Below the pieces are notes generated by a model. The model saw nothing but the letters and a program-made list of their open reading frames with translations, was not told the DNA's origin and did not search any database. Both the position numbers and the translations under genes were made by a program. This document shows, piece by piece, positions 35,964 through 44,764 of a stretch of 64,000 bases of DNA. Numbering within the stretch: position 1 is the stretch's first letter; each line of letters starts with the position of its first letter. This DNA comes from JBFHQE01 sp041592335 (GTDB lineage: Bacteria; Pseudomonadota; Gammaproteobacteria; Thiohalobacterales; Thiohalobacteraceae), in NCBI GenBank assembly GCA_041592335.1, contig JBFHQE010000002.1, positions 62,001-126,000 on the forward strand. Direction: 5' to 3'.

Positions 35964-36252
35964 CTACTTCCTCCGGTCGATATTCCGCCTACGACGAATT
36001 CTGGAAAGGCTGAGTTTACGCACTTCCGGGCCAAATTGCATGGTCACAAGTTACTGTTTTCCCCAACGATTTAGCGGTATTAGCAAGCACAGGCCACCAC
36101 TGAAAAGCATTTGTGAATATTGCGTAACGGTTCACTTCTTAAATTAAAAGAAACCGCCATCCGGTCGATACCAGCTTTAAGTGCCGGGCGGCAGGATTGC
36201 TCCAGAAACGGCAAGGTAGGGAAATAAAACAATAGCCGTAAGAGGTTTTAGT

Positions 36253-37044
36253 ATGGGGCATTCCCCAAGAATTTTGGTCAGTGAGCATGATGATCGCCTG
36301 CGCGACCAGCTCAGCCGCAAACTGGATGCTTCCGGTTTCTGGGTTGACGCTGTCGGATCCGCACGCGAAGCACTGGCGCTTCTGGAACATCATCATTACG
36401 ACGCCATGACCCTGAGCCTGGTACTTTCAGACCAGGATGCGCTGAGTTTTCTGCATGACCTCAAAGTCATGGGCATTGAATTACCGATCATTGTCACCAG
36501 CATCCGTAACGACAAGCTGCAATTGCCGCAAAAACTGATGAGCAACCTGGATGTGGATTTAACGCTGGATGACAGTGATGAACCCGAGCCCGAGTGGGTG
36601 CGCAAGGCAGCCGACCAGGCGCGTATCATTTTCGCCATGAAAACTGCCTGCCAGCGTTCGCGTCATTACAAGCCACGTGTGTTGCATCTTGAACCGGACG
36701 CATTCAACAGCGGCCTGATCAATGCTGCGCTGCGCAAGAATTGCGACCTGATCCAGGTAAACAATCTGGACAAGCTGCCGGATGCGCTTTATCTCGGCCC
36801 CTATGACCTGGTGCTGTTCAATCCACTGTTTCCGGAAGATCAGGGTGAACATGCCCTGCACCAGATTGCCTATGCCTGCCCCAACACGCCGATTGTGCTG
36901 CATACCGAATATGCAATTTATGCAGCGCAGGAAGACTTTGTTCCGGTTAACTGTGAACCGGACCAGTCTGGTCTCGGACTTGTGCAGGCACTGCAGAACC
37001 TGGTGTTGCATGGCATGGAAGCACCGATCTGCGCCCACGCCTGA
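36253..37044 (+). CDS. tandem degenerate receiver protein
   Basis: A 263-residue protein with two CheY-like receiver folds in a row. The first (about 5-110) begins ILVSEHDDRLRDQL; at the phospho-acceptor position it has Ser55 in YDAMTLSLVLSD instead of Asp. The second (about 141-255) begins PRVLHLEPDAFNSGL and has Asn190 in YDLVLFNPLFPED. With both acceptor aspartates replaced it is unlikely to be phosphorylated in the usual way and may act as a phosphorylation-independent adaptor. An AGAGG site precedes the ATG by seven bases, and an intrinsic terminator follows. I do not recognise a named family. Confidence 0.75.
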   Translation: MGHSPRILVSEHDDRLRDQLSRKLDASGFWVDAVGSAREALALLEHHHYDAMTLSLVLSDQDALSFLHDLKVMGIELPIIVTSIRNDKLQLPQKLMSNLDVDLTLDDSDEPEPEWVRKAADQARIIFAMKTACQRSRHYKPRVLHLEPDAFNSGLINAALRKNCDLIQVNNLDKLPDALYLGPYDLVLFNPLFPEDQGEHALHQIAYACPNTPIVLHTEYAIYAAQEDFVPVNCEPDQSGLGLVQALQNLVLHGMEAPICAHA

Positions 37045-37068
37045 ATACCAACCCTTAACGGTTCACAG

Positions 37069-37097
37069 CGGCGCCTTCCCGGCGCCGTTGTTATTTT
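37069..37097 (+). terminator. intrinsic terminator after the tandem receiver gene
   Basis: CGGCGCC (37069-37075) pairs with GGCGCCG (37081-37087) around a TTCCC loop, followed on the plus strand by TTGTTATTTT. It lies 25 bases after the stop codon and just before the convergent nudix gene. Confidence 0.8.
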
Positions 37098-37103
37098 GGT
37101 GAG

Positions 37104-37538
37104 TCACAATCGTGCTGGCGCGACCTGGCCGGTTTGCAGATACCGCCGGTAATCTTCCAGTATCAAGGCATGATCGAACGCCAGTTCTGGTAATTTTTGA
37201 GGATTAAAAACAGCCACACTCCTTGCATCGTCCAGTGCAATGGGCTCGCCTTCCGCCTGACCTATATAGACCGCGCTCACCGTATGACCGCGCGCATCGC
37301 GCCTGGGATCAGAATAACAACCCAGCAACAGTTTCAAGGTAACATCCAGATGGGTTTCTTCTTTGGCCTCACGCACGGCTGCCGCTTCCAGCCGCTCACC
37401 GACATCGACAAATCCGCCGGGCAGCGCCCAGCCAGGCGGTGGATATTTGCGCTCAATCAGCACAATCGGATTCCCCGGCCGGTCAATCAGCTCGATAATC
37501 ACGTCCACGGTCAATAAAGGCGTTTCAGGTTTCGGCAT
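37104..37538 (-). CDS. nudix hydrolase
   Basis: A 144-residue nudix protein that probably hydrolyses a nucleoside diphosphate derivative; ADP-ribose is one possible substrate. The nudix box is present from Gly42 to about residue 65 (GFVDVGE, then REAKEET). It has His63 where the family usually has the last glycine, and the metal-binding glutamates are kept. The ATG at 37538 overlaps the hslR stop (TGATG), giving translational coupling; an ATG nine codons upstream is possible but would overlap further. The substrate cannot be told from sequence. Confidence 0.85.
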   Translation of the reverse strand: MPKPETPLLTVDVIIELIDRPGNPIVLIERKYPPPGWALPGGFVDVGERLEAAAVREAKEETHLDVTLKLLLGCYSDPRRDARGHTVSAVYIGQAEGEPIALDDARSVAVFNPQKLPELAFDHALILEDYRRYLQTGQVAPARL

Positions 37539-37927
37539 CAGTCCCGCCCCGTAATCCTGCGCCATTGTCGGCGCGATTTCTTGTCCGGCCTTCCGTGCGT
37601 CTCCGGCAATGCGGCATATTGCTGCTTGCGTTCTTCGCGCGACAAGGTACGCGCAAGTATGCTATCCGGCAGTTCTTCATACAGCGTCTCTGCCAGCTTG
37701 GCTGGCCCTCGGCGGTCAGATAACTCGAGAATCCTGATCTCGAAAGTCTCGCTGCCTTTTTTAATGGAGAGTTTGTCACCCACATTCACTGATCGCGATG
37801 GTTTGATGCGCGTCTGATTCAGGTGTACCTTGCCGCCGGACACCGCCTCGGTAGCCAATGCCCGGGTCTTGAAGAAACGGGCAGCCCACAACCATTTATC
37901 GATACGGATTTTATCTTCAGTCGGCAC
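37538..37927 (-). CDS. hslR: Hsp15, S4-domain ribosome-associated heat shock protein
   Basis: Hsp15 binds 50S subunits that still carry a nascent chain after premature dissociation and helps to recycle them. The 129-residue product starts with an S4 RNA-binding motif (IRIDKWLWAARFFKTRALA, then VHLNQTRIKPS) and ends in the basic tail typical of Hsp15 (KKSRRQWRRI). The start is the GTG at 37927, 11 bases inside the end of the DsbA-like gene. The long upstream extension in the same frame is Arg-rich readthrough of that gene and is not used. Confidence 0.9.
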   Translation of the reverse strand: MPTEDKIRIDKWLWAARFFKTRALATEAVSGGKVHLNQTRIKPSRSVNVGDKLSIKKGSETFEIRILELSDRRGPAKLAETLYEELPDSILARTLSREERKQQYAALPETHGRPDKKSRRQWRRITGRD

Positions 37928-38534
37928 TTGCCATCTCCGCCGCCGCAAACAGTTGTTCAACCGACACCGCGCCGTCCAGCCGCTGCTTGCCAATAAAGAA
38001 CGTCGGCGTCGCGGCAACCCTCAGTTCGGCGGCAGCAAGATTGTACTGCTTTAATTGCTGCTCAAACTTTGGTGAAGTGAAAGCCTGATCTACCTGCGCA
38101 TCGCTCATACCGGCCGCACAGCCCAATATCCGCAACAATGCGACATCACCGATATTCTGATCTTTCACGAAATAGGCGTGAAACAATGCATCATGCAGCC
38201 GGTAAAACACCTCGGCACCAGACTGCTTGGCCGCCTCGGCCAGCAGCAGGGCATTATGGGAATTCGTGGTAAAGGCATGATCGCTGAGCAGTAAGCCGTC
38301 ATCCTTTGCCATAGACTTCAAGCTAGTCATCATCTGTTGCCATTGCGCAGCCGGGTAACCGAGTTGCTCAACCGGCATACCTTCCACGGGCGTTTCAGGA
38401 TGAATTTCCAGCAGGCACCAGTTAACCTTCAAATCGTAGCGCTCGCGCAAACGATTGAGCCGCGCATCGCCGATATAACAGAACGGACAGATATAGTCGC
38501 TGAATACCGTGACGCGCAGCTCGGGTTTACTCAC
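37917..38534 (-). CDS. DsbA-family oxidoreductase (FrnE-like)
   Basis: A 205-residue DsbA-fold protein without a signal peptide, so cytoplasmic. The active site CPFC occurs at residues 16-19 in VTVFSDYICPFCYIGDARL, and the cis-proline region is ATPTFFIG near residue 177. This matches the FrnE group of DsbA-like oxidoreductases. The start is a GTG. It lies six bases after htpG and overlaps hslR by 11 bases, so htpG, this gene, hslR and the nudix gene probably form one heat-inducible unit. Substrates are unknown. Confidence 0.85.
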   Translation of the reverse strand: MSKPELRVTVFSDYICPFCYIGDARLNRLRERYDLKVNWCLLEIHPETPVEGMPVEQLGYPAAQWQQMMTSLKSMAKDDGLLLSDHAFTTNSHNALLLAEAAKQSGAEVFYRLHDALFHAYFVKDQNIGDVALLRILGCAAGMSDAQVDQAFTSPKFEQQLKQYNLAAAELRVAATPTFFIGKQRLDGAVSVEQLFAAAEMASAD

Positions 38535-38540
38535 AAAGCT

Positions 38541-40427
38541 TTATCTCTTTGCCAGCTTCATGATGACATCATTGAGCCGACCGACAAAACTGGCCGGATC
38601 TTTCAGCTGCCCACCTTCAGCCAGCATCGACTGGTCGAACAGGATATGCGTCATGTCATCAAAACGTTCTTCATCCTGTTCTTCTTTCAGCATCTGCAGC
38701 ATGGGATGTTCCGGATTGATCTCCAGAATCGGCTTGGAATCCGGCAGCTCGTGACCTGACTGTTTGAGAATACGTTGCAGATGCGCCGCCATTTCATGCG
38801 ACTCCAGCACCAGGCAGGCCGGCGAGCTGGTGAGACGGTTACTGACGCGAATCTCTTTCACCTCATCCGTCAGCACCTCTTTCATCCGCTCGATGATATC
38901 CTTGAACTCACTTTCGGCCGCCTTGATCTGTTCTTTTTCCTGCTCATCATCGAGTTTACCCAGGTCGAGATCGCCCTTGGCAATCGATACCAGCGGCTTG
39001 CCATCGAACTCATTCAGGTGTGAAACCATCCATTCATCGACACGATCCGCCATCAGCAACACTTCAATGCCTTTCTTGCGGAACACTTCCAGGTGCGGAC
39101 TGTGTTTGGCCGCGGCAAAGGTCTCTGCCGTAATGTAATAGATCTTGTCCTGGCCTTCTTTCATACGGCCGACATAATCTTCGAGAGAAACATTCTGCTC
39201 GTCGCCGTCAGTATGCGTAGAAGCAAAGCGCAGCAATTTGGCGACACGCTCACGATTGGCGAAATCCTCCGCCGGACCTTCTTTCAGCACCTGGCCGAAG
39301 TTCTCCCAAACCCTGGCGTAATTCTCCGGTTCATCCTTGGCCATGCTTTCCAGCATACTTAGCACTTTTTTAACCGAACCGGCACGAATACTATCGATCA
39401 ACTTGTTGTGCTGCAGAATTTCTCGCGAGACATTCAGCGGCAGATCATCGGAATCCACCACGCCTTTGATAAAACGCAGATAATGCGGCATCAGGTGTTC
39501 GGCATCATCCATAATAAACACGCGTTTCACATACAGCTTCACGCCCTGACGACGGTCGCGATCCCAGAGGTCAAATGGCGCGCGTTGCGGCAGATAAAAC
39601 AATGTGGTGTAGGACTGATTCCCCTCGACCCGGTTATGAATCCACGTCATTGGATCTTCAAAATCATGCCCTACATGTTTGTAGAATTCCTTGTATTCTT
39701 CATCCGTGATTTCATTCTTCGGCCGCGCCCATAACGCCGAGGCGCTGTTAACAGCCTCAAATTCATCCTTATCCTCGTCCAGCGCCTTCATCTCGATGGG
39801 CAGGGAAATATGATCGGAATATCGCTTGATAATACTGCGCAGGCGGAAGTCTTCCAGGAATTCAGCTTCATCATCGCGTAAATGAAGCGTCACCGCGGTG
39901 CCCCGCTCCGCACGGTCAATCGTTTCCAGGGTGAAATCGCCTTCGCCCTTTGAAACCCAGCGAACACCATGTTCCTGACCAAGACCGGCGCGACGGGTTT
40001 CGACCGTCACCTCATCGGCCACGATAAACGCGGAGTAGAAGCCAACGCCAAACTGGCCGATCAGTTGCGCATCCTTGGCCTGATCGCCGGTCAAGGATTC
40101 AAAAAACTGCCGCGTTCCCGACTTGGCGATGGTGCCGATATTCTCAATCACTTCCTCGCGGTTCATACCGATACCGTTATCGGTAATGGTCAGCGTTTTG
40201 GCCTCCTTGTCGAAGGTAATACGCACCCCGAGATTCGGGTCATCCTCATACAGCGCATCATCGCCCAGCGCCTCAAAGCGCAGCTTGTCACAGGCATCGG
40301 ATGCATTGGAAACCAGTTCGCGCAGGAATATCTCCTTGTTGGAGTACAGTGAGTGAATCATCAGCTTCAGCAGCTGGCGAACCTCGGTCTGGAATTCCAT
40401 TGTTTCTTTATGCGCGTTCACAGTCAT
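38541..40427 (-). CDS. htpG: chaperone HtpG (Hsp90)
   Basis: ATP-dependent chaperone of the Hsp90 family, 628 residues, the usual bacterial length. The N-terminal GHKL ATPase motifs are clear: SNASDACDKLRFEAL, ITDNGIGMNREEV and IGQFGVGFYSAFIVAD. The middle domain (for example NVSREILQHNKLI) and the C-terminal dimerisation domain are complete. It is driven by a sigma-32-type promoter 58-86 bases upstream and followed closely by genes for DsbA-like, Hsp15 and nudix proteins. Confidence 0.97.
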   Translation of the reverse strand: MTVNAHKETMEFQTEVRQLLKLMIHSLYSNKEIFLRELVSNASDACDKLRFEALGDDALYEDDPNLGVRITFDKEAKTLTITDNGIGMNREEVIENIGTIAKSGTRQFFESLTGDQAKDAQLIGQFGVGFYSAFIVADEVTVETRRAGLGQEHGVRWVSKGEGDFTLETIDRAERGTAVTLHLRDDEAEFLEDFRLRSIIKRYSDHISLPIEMKALDEDKDEFEAVNSASALWARPKNEITDEEYKEFYKHVGHDFEDPMTWIHNRVEGNQSYTTLFYLPQRAPFDLWDRDRRQGVKLYVKRVFIMDDAEHLMPHYLRFIKGVVDSDDLPLNVSREILQHNKLIDSIRAGSVKKVLSMLESMAKDEPENYARVWENFGQVLKEGPAEDFANRERVAKLLRFASTHTDGDEQNVSLEDYVGRMKEGQDKIYYITAETFAAAKHSPHLEVFRKKGIEVLLMADRVDEWMVSHLNEFDGKPLVSIAKGDLDLGKLDDEQEKEQIKAAESEFKDIIERMKEVLTDEVKEIRVSNRLTSSPACLVLESHEMAAHLQRILKQSGHELPDSKPILEINPEHPMLQMLKEEQDEERFDDMTHILFDQSMLAEGGQLKDPASFVGRLNDVIMKLAKR

Positions 40428-40484
40428 GGCGCGGAAAACCTCCGTAACGTGGAAAATAGGATCAGAAAATAAATTTGGTAAGAA

Positions 40485-40513
40485 ACGTGGGGATGGCGCA
40501 GCCGGATTTCAAC
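40485..40513 (-). promoter_or_regulatory. sigma-32 heat shock promoter of htpG
   Basis: On the minus strand GTTGAAA (40507-40513) and CCCCACGT (40485-40492) are separated by 14 bases. The sigma-32 consensus is CTTGAAA, 11-16 bases, CCCCATNT, so each box has one mismatch. Transcription would begin near 40478, about 50 bases before the htpG ATG. The -35 box falls inside the last codons of ogt. Confidence 0.8.
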
Positions 40514-40982
40514 CCTGCCAGCCTTCGTGCCGCAGCAGCCAGCGCTTGCGCTCCAGCACCGGTCCATCGGTCTCGCCGCTGAAGCCCCCCATACCCGTGA
40601 CTGAAACCACGCGGTGGCAGGGAATCAGAATCGGGATCGGGTTACGGCGGCAGGCCTGACCGATGGCGCGGGGTGCGGAATTGAGTTGTTTGGCCAGCTC
40701 GCCGTAGGTGCGTACTTCGCCCGCGGGTATCTGCTGCAAGGCCCGCCAGACACGTTGCTGAAAGTCGGTACCGACAGGCGATAAAGGCACCTTGATTCGG
40801 GCTGCGGGACGTTCCAGGTAAGCGGCCACTTGTTTGGCTGCGCGTTGCGCGGCTGCAGATCGGGCAGGCCTGGTTTTTTCGGAAGCATCCAGCAGATCGA
40901 TCTCGCACACTGCCCCCTCGTCGTTGAGACTGATCTGCACGACGCCGAAGGGAGATCTAATTTGGAAGGACTCTTTACTCAT
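40509..40982 (-). CDS. ogt: methylated-DNA-[protein]-cysteine methyltransferase
   Basis: Suicide repair enzyme that takes methyl groups from O6-methylguanine onto its own cysteine. The 157-residue protein has the active site PCHRVV with Cys122, the helix-turn-helix with the arginine finger (SAPRAIGQACRRNP), and the C-terminal GMGGFSGE loop. It has no AdaA domain, so it is the Ogt type. Its ATG overlaps the end of the upstream TPR gene by eight bases (ATGAGTAA). Confidence 0.93.
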   Translation of the reverse strand: MSKESFQIRSPFGVVQISLNDEGAVCEIDLLDASEKTRPARSAAAQRAAKQVAAYLERPAARIKVPLSPVGTDFQQRVWRALQQIPAGEVRTYGELAKQLNSAPRAIGQACRRNPIPILIPCHRVVSVTGMGGFSGETDGPVLERKRWLLRHEGWQG

Positions 40983-42708
40983 AACCTTTCAACTGAATCA
41001 ATTCCTGCCTCAGCACTGCCCGCCGCTCCTTGTCCCTGGTGACGCGCAATAACTGCTCCAGCACAGTTTGTGCATCGCCTCGATATCCGGCGCTGGCGAG
41101 TGACTTGGCTGCATGATAGCGCGCCGTCTGAGCCCATTGATCCATGGCCTGCTCGTTTTCAAGAATAGCCGATTCCAGATAGGCATGCGCGGCTTCGTCA
41201 TGCTGCCCAAGCGCGGTGTAGGATTCCGCCATCCAGAAGAAAAGCTCCCGGCGCCGCTGGTTTTCCAGTGGCAGTACCTGCAACTGCTGGAATATCTGTA
41301 ACGCTTCTCGATGACGATTAATCTTTTGCAGATCAAACACAACCTGGACCAACGCATCAATTGTAGCCGCCTCGTCAACCGGCTGTTTCGTCATATCGGC
41401 CAGTATTTCCACCCCCTGCGTGATCGCGTTCCCAAGAATTAGCACCCGCGCGCGGCGTAACTGCCAGGCGATCTGCTCGGCATCGCCAGGCGCTTCGAGA
41501 TCCTGCATCAACTCGGATGCCAGCCCAATGTCACCTTGTGCAATCGCATGGTCGACCAGTTGGTAGCGTGCCACAGAAGGAATCTGGCTCATGGTCGCAA
41601 ATCGTGGGTTGTCCAGGTACAAATATTTGAGCAAGCGCCCCTGCTGATCGATGTCGGCCACCAGATTAACCAGATAATCATGCGCCAGCCGACGGTGATT
41701 GGTTTCCAGCGACTCAAACGCCAGCACCGCAAACAGGGCGCGTGCCAGTGTCGGATCCTGGTCCAACAGCTCGGTCGCCGCCGCAAACCAGTTTTCATCA
41801 TCACCGATCAATAATTGCTGCTGATTGCCATACTGACGACCGTACTGAATGTAGGCATCCCATAGCTGGCTTCCACTCAACTGAAAAGCCTTCGAAGACC
41901 GATAGGGCTTATGCAAAACCGCCTGTTCCAGGCAGGCTATCTGCAAGCGGTGATCCTGTACCATTGCCGCCGCTTCGGCAAAAATCACCCATTGCTCATA
42001 CGCAACCTGTTCCCTGGCTGATAATGTGTTCCATGCTCGCTGCACCTGGGCGTCCGCTGGTTTCCCGTTGAGTCGCAACTCGGCGAGATCCAGAATCAGC
42101 GCGATATCTTGCTGCTCTACCTGTGACCGCAAGGCAACAGCTTCGGCATATCGACCTTGCTGCACCAGCACATCCGCCATCCAGGGCAATGTACGCTGCT
42201 GTTGTTGCGGGTAATCGAAGCTATAACGGCGTATGGCAATCTCAGCATCTTTCAGCATGGTTTCCGCCAGATAGCTACGGATGATCCCTTCTCGCCAGCG
42301 TCGCTGCTCCTGCTCGCTGATGGCGGACCGATTTTCCTGCCAGAGCAATTGCCGGTAAATAGCGCGCGCCGCCTCTACCTCCCCCTGTGCAAGCCGGGCA
42401 TCCGCCGCCAGTGTGAAGGTTTTATTGCGGAAGCTGTCCGGTGTCTTATCCGGCAGATTTTGCGCGCGCTGAATGATTCCGACCCAATCTTCCCGCATCT
42501 GCAGGATAGCCAGACGCTCTTCTTCCCAGCGCAGCCATTCGACGGGTTGTTCCAGATAGGGGGGTTGTAACTGGTCGATCCTGGCAAGCGCAAGCTGTCC
42601 GGCGCCGGCCCGCGCCAGTCGTGCGGTTTCAACAAGCTGGTCCGCCATAACTGTCGGTGCCGTGATAAGCATTATCACTCCCAACAGCAAGCCCCGGGCT
42701 GATTGCAT
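40975..42708 (-). CDS. exported tetratricopeptide-type protein of unknown function
   Basis: About 577 residues with an N-terminal signal sequence (LLLGVIMLITAPTVMA, cut before DQ) and helical repeats for the rest, for example REALQIFQQLQVLPLENQRR and YTALGQHDEAAHAYLESAI near the C-terminus, which are TPR-like. The likely place is the periplasm. I do not recognise an orthologous group. The start is uncertain: TTG (42723), GTG (42720) and ATG (42708) are all in frame, and the AGGAG sits immediately before the ATG. It overlaps ogt, with the rplS terminator on its 5' side. Confidence 0.7.
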   Translation of the reverse strand: MQSARGLLLGVIMLITAPTVMADQLVETARLARAGAGQLALARIDQLQPPYLEQPVEWLRWEEERLAILQMREDWVGIIQRAQNLPDKTPDSFRNKTFTLAADARLAQGEVEAARAIYRQLLWQENRSAISEQEQRRWREGIIRSYLAETMLKDAEIAIRRYSFDYPQQQQRTLPWMADVLVQQGRYAEAVALRSQVEQQDIALILDLAELRLNGKPADAQVQRAWNTLSAREQVAYEQWVIFAEAAAMVQDHRLQIACLEQAVLHKPYRSSKAFQLSGSQLWDAYIQYGRQYGNQQQLLIGDDENWFAAATELLDQDPTLARALFAVLAFESLETNHRRLAHDYLVNLVADIDQQGRLLKYLYLDNPRFATMSQIPSVARYQLVDHAIAQGDIGLASELMQDLEAPGDAEQIAWQLRRARVLILGNAITQGVEILADMTKQPVDEAATIDALVQVVFDLQKINRHREALQIFQQLQVLPLENQRRRELFFWMAESYTALGQHDEAAHAYLESAILENEQAMDQWAQTARYHAAKSLASAGYRGDAQTVLEQLLRVTRDKERRAVLRQELIQLKGYE

Positions 42709-42734
42709 CTCCTGTCTCACCAAATTCAGGCCAT

Positions 42735-42767
42735 AAAAAAAGCGCCAGACCTATTGCCTGGCGCTTT
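42735..42767 (-). terminator. intrinsic terminator of the rpsP-rimM-trmD-rplS operon
   Basis: On the minus strand AAAGCGCCAG (42758-42767) and CTGGCGCTTT (42739-42748) form a 10-base-pair stem around a nine-base loop, with a run of seven T including the stem end. It begins 53 bases after the rplS stop and is a strong terminator. Confidence 0.9.
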
Positions 42768-42819
42768 CATTGTAAAACAGACCGGGCGGCTTCGAGTAAT
42801 CGAAACCACGCGGCCGTTG

Positions 42820-43164
42820 TTACACTTTTTCCTTGATACGTGCGGATTTACCGGAACGGTCACGCAGGAAGTACAGCTTGGCGCGGCGCACATTACCGCG
42901 GCGCTTGACCTGAATACTGTCGATCTGCGGACTGTATGTCTGGAAAACGCGCTCAACGCCTTCGCCGTGCGAAATCTTGCGTACGGTGAACGCGGAGTTC
43001 AGGCCACGGTTACGCTTGGCGATAACGATACCTTCAAACGCCTGCAAACGTTCGCGTGAACCTTCGGTAACCTTCACATTAACAACGACAGTGTCACCTG
43101 GACCGAATTCCGGTACTTCACGGTTCATCTGTTCCTTTTCCAACTGTTCGATGATGTTGCTCAT
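42820..43164 (-). CDS. rplS: 50S ribosomal protein L19
   Basis: L19 lies at the 30S-50S interface. The 114-residue product matches bacterial L19 throughout: FGPGDTVVVNVKVTEGSRER, FEGIVIAKRNRGLNSAFTVR, and the C-terminal RGNVRRAKLYFLRDRSGKSA. Last gene of the rpsP operon, nine bases after trmD, followed by a strong terminator. Confidence 0.98.
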   Translation of the reverse strand: MSNIIEQLEKEQMNREVPEFGPGDTVVVNVKVTEGSRERLQAFEGIVIAKRNRGLNSAFTVRKISHGEGVERVFQTYSPQIDSIQVKRRGNVRRAKLYFLRDRSGKSARIKEKV

Positions 43165-43173
43165 GGCGATACC

Positions 43174-43923
43174 CTATCGATGTTCGTCTATAAATTCGTT
43201 TAACAAAGTTTGTTGCTCTTCGGTGAGCTTCATTTGCTCAAGCAGGTCCGGCCGTCTCGACCAGGTTCTGCCCAGCGACTGCTTCAATCGCCAGCGGGCG
43301 ATCTCGGCATGATTGCCACCCAGTAACACCGGTGGCACCGGCAGTTCCCCGCCGTCTTCCATAATGCGTTCCGGCCGCGTGTAGTGCGGACAATCCAGCA
43401 ATCCGGCACCAAATGAATCCTGTTGCGCGGATTCCGCGTCACCCAGCGCGCCGGGTTGCAGCCGGGTCACTGCATCGATCAGCACCATGGCGGGCAATTC
43501 GCCGCCACTCAGCACGTAATCACCCAGTGACCACTCTTCATCAACCTCGCGCTCAATCAGGCGCTCATCGATGCCTTCATAGCGCCCAGCCACCAGAATC
43601 AAACGTGACTGTTGCGCAAAATTCTCAACCGCTGCCTGGTCGAGCGTTTTACCTTGCGGCGACAGATAAATCACTCGCGCCGCTTCGCTCGCCTTGCGTG
43701 CATCCTGTATCGCTCGCTTCAGCGGCTCATACAGCATCACCATCCCGGGGCCACCACCGTAAGGCCGGTCGTCCACGGTGCGATGCGCATCCTGCGTATA
43801 ATCACGCGGATTCCAGGTCTGGATTTCCACCAGCCCTCGATCAACAGCACGTCCGGTGACACCGCAACTGGCCACTGCTTTCACCAGCTCCGGAAACAGG
43901 GTTATGACGTCAAAACGCATCAC
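43174..43923 (-). CDS. trmD: tRNA (guanine37-N1)-methyltransferase TrmD
   Basis: Methylates N1 of G37 next to the anticodon, preventing frameshifts. The 249-residue protein has the SPOUT knot motifs ILVAGRYEGIDERLIE (near residue 108) and EWSLGDYVLSGGELPAMVLID (pattern near 130), and the N-terminus MRFDVITLFPEL is typical. It lies between rimM and rplS, the standard order. Confidence 0.98.
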   Translation of the reverse strand: MMRFDVITLFPELVKAVASCGVTGRAVDRGLVEIQTWNPRDYTQDAHRTVDDRPYGGGPGMVMLYEPLKRAIQDARKASEAARVIYLSPQGKTLDQAAVENFAQQSRLILVAGRYEGIDERLIEREVDEEWSLGDYVLSGGELPAMVLIDAVTRLQPGALGDAESAQQDSFGAGLLDCPHYTRPERIMEDGGELPVPPVLLGGNHAEIARWRLKQSLGRTWSRRPDLLEQMKLTEEQQTLLNEFIDEHR

Positions 43924-43928
43924 CCCAC

Positions 43929-44444
43929 CTAGAAGTCACTGTCCCAGTCGACCTTGATAAGCCCTGCATCCAGGTCGACCTGCTTGACGTATTCCCCCTG
44001 AATGAAAGGGATCATGCGTTCGCGTTCACCTGTTACCACCATCACATCGTTTGCGCCCGTGGAAAACAGGTGGGAAACAGTGCCCAGCGCTTCGCCTTCG
44101 ACATTCAGAACGGTCAAGCCTTCCAGATCCGTCCAGTAATACTCGTTGGCTTCGGTCGGCGGCAACTGCTCCCTGGGTATCGCTATCTCGGTGCCCAGCA
44201 AGGCTGCTGCCTTGTCTCGATCATCGATCCCTTCCAGCTGAACGACAACCGTCTTTCCCTGCCGGCGCCCTGCGATGATTCTGCAAGGCTGCCAGGCATC
44301 GCCGCGTTTCAGGTACCAGGTCTTGTAGCTGAGGATATTTTCTCGGGGTTCAGTGTGTGAAAACACCTTCACCCAACCCTTCACACCGTGGAGACCGTTT
44401 ATCTGTCCGAGGACGATGTACGCTTTTCCATCAGTGTCGCTCAC
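43929..44444 (-). CDS. rimM: 16S rRNA processing protein RimM
   Basis: RimM helps assemble the 30S head around S19. The product is about 171 residues from a GTG at 44444. The N-terminal domain has IVLGQINGLHGVKGWVKVFS and the C-terminal PRC-barrel has YYWTDLEGLTVLN and VTGERERMIPFI. A TTG eight codons upstream is also in frame; neither start has a clear ribosome binding site, and coupling to rpsP (28 bases upstream) may matter. It lies five bases before trmD. Confidence 0.93.
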   Translation of the reverse strand: MSDTDGKAYIVLGQINGLHGVKGWVKVFSHTEPRENILSYKTWYLKRGDAWQPCRIIAGRRQGKTVVVQLEGIDDRDKAAALLGTEIAIPREQLPPTEANEYYWTDLEGLTVLNVEGEALGTVSHLFSTGANDVMVVTGERERMIPFIQGEYVKQVDLDAGLIKVDWDSDF

Positions 44445-44472
44445 GTCAGTACCCGCGGCGTACCGCAAAAAC

Positions 44473-44721
44473 TTATGCTGCTTCGCCGGCCTGCTTGATC
44501 AGCTTGGCAACACGGTCGGAAGGCTGTGCGCCCTGTGAAATCCAGTGTTCGGCACGCGCCACGTCCAGACGCAGCGTTTCTTCCTGGCCTGAGGCCATGG
44601 GGTTGAAAAAGCCGATACGCTCGATATAACGACCGTCACGACGATTGCGCGAATCAGTAACTACAACGTGGTAGAAAGGGCGCTTCTTCGCGCCACCACG
44701 GGCCAAACGAATGGTCACCAT
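44473..44721 (-). CDS. rpsP: 30S ribosomal protein S16
   Basis: S16 is an early assembly protein of the 30S subunit. The 82-residue product starts MVTIRLARGGAKKRPFYHVV, which fixes the ATG at 44721. The DSRNRRDGRYIERIGFFNP stretch is diagnostic. AGAGGA precedes the ATG. First gene of the rpsP-rimM-trmD-rplS operon; its promoter and a leader hairpin lie between 44765 and 44835. Confidence 0.97.
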   Translation of the reverse strand: MVTIRLARGGAKKRPFYHVVVTDSRNRRDGRYIERIGFFNPMASGQEETLRLDVARAEHWISQGAQPSDRVAKLIKQAGEAA

Positions 44722-44764
44722 GAAAATTAGTCCTCTAAAAACGCCAGGGCTCAAATAGCAAACA

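Noticed and set aside
37928..38017. N-terminal extension of Hsp15
   Set aside because: An Arg-rich stretch overlapping the DsbA-like gene; the S4 domain starts right after the GTG at 37927.
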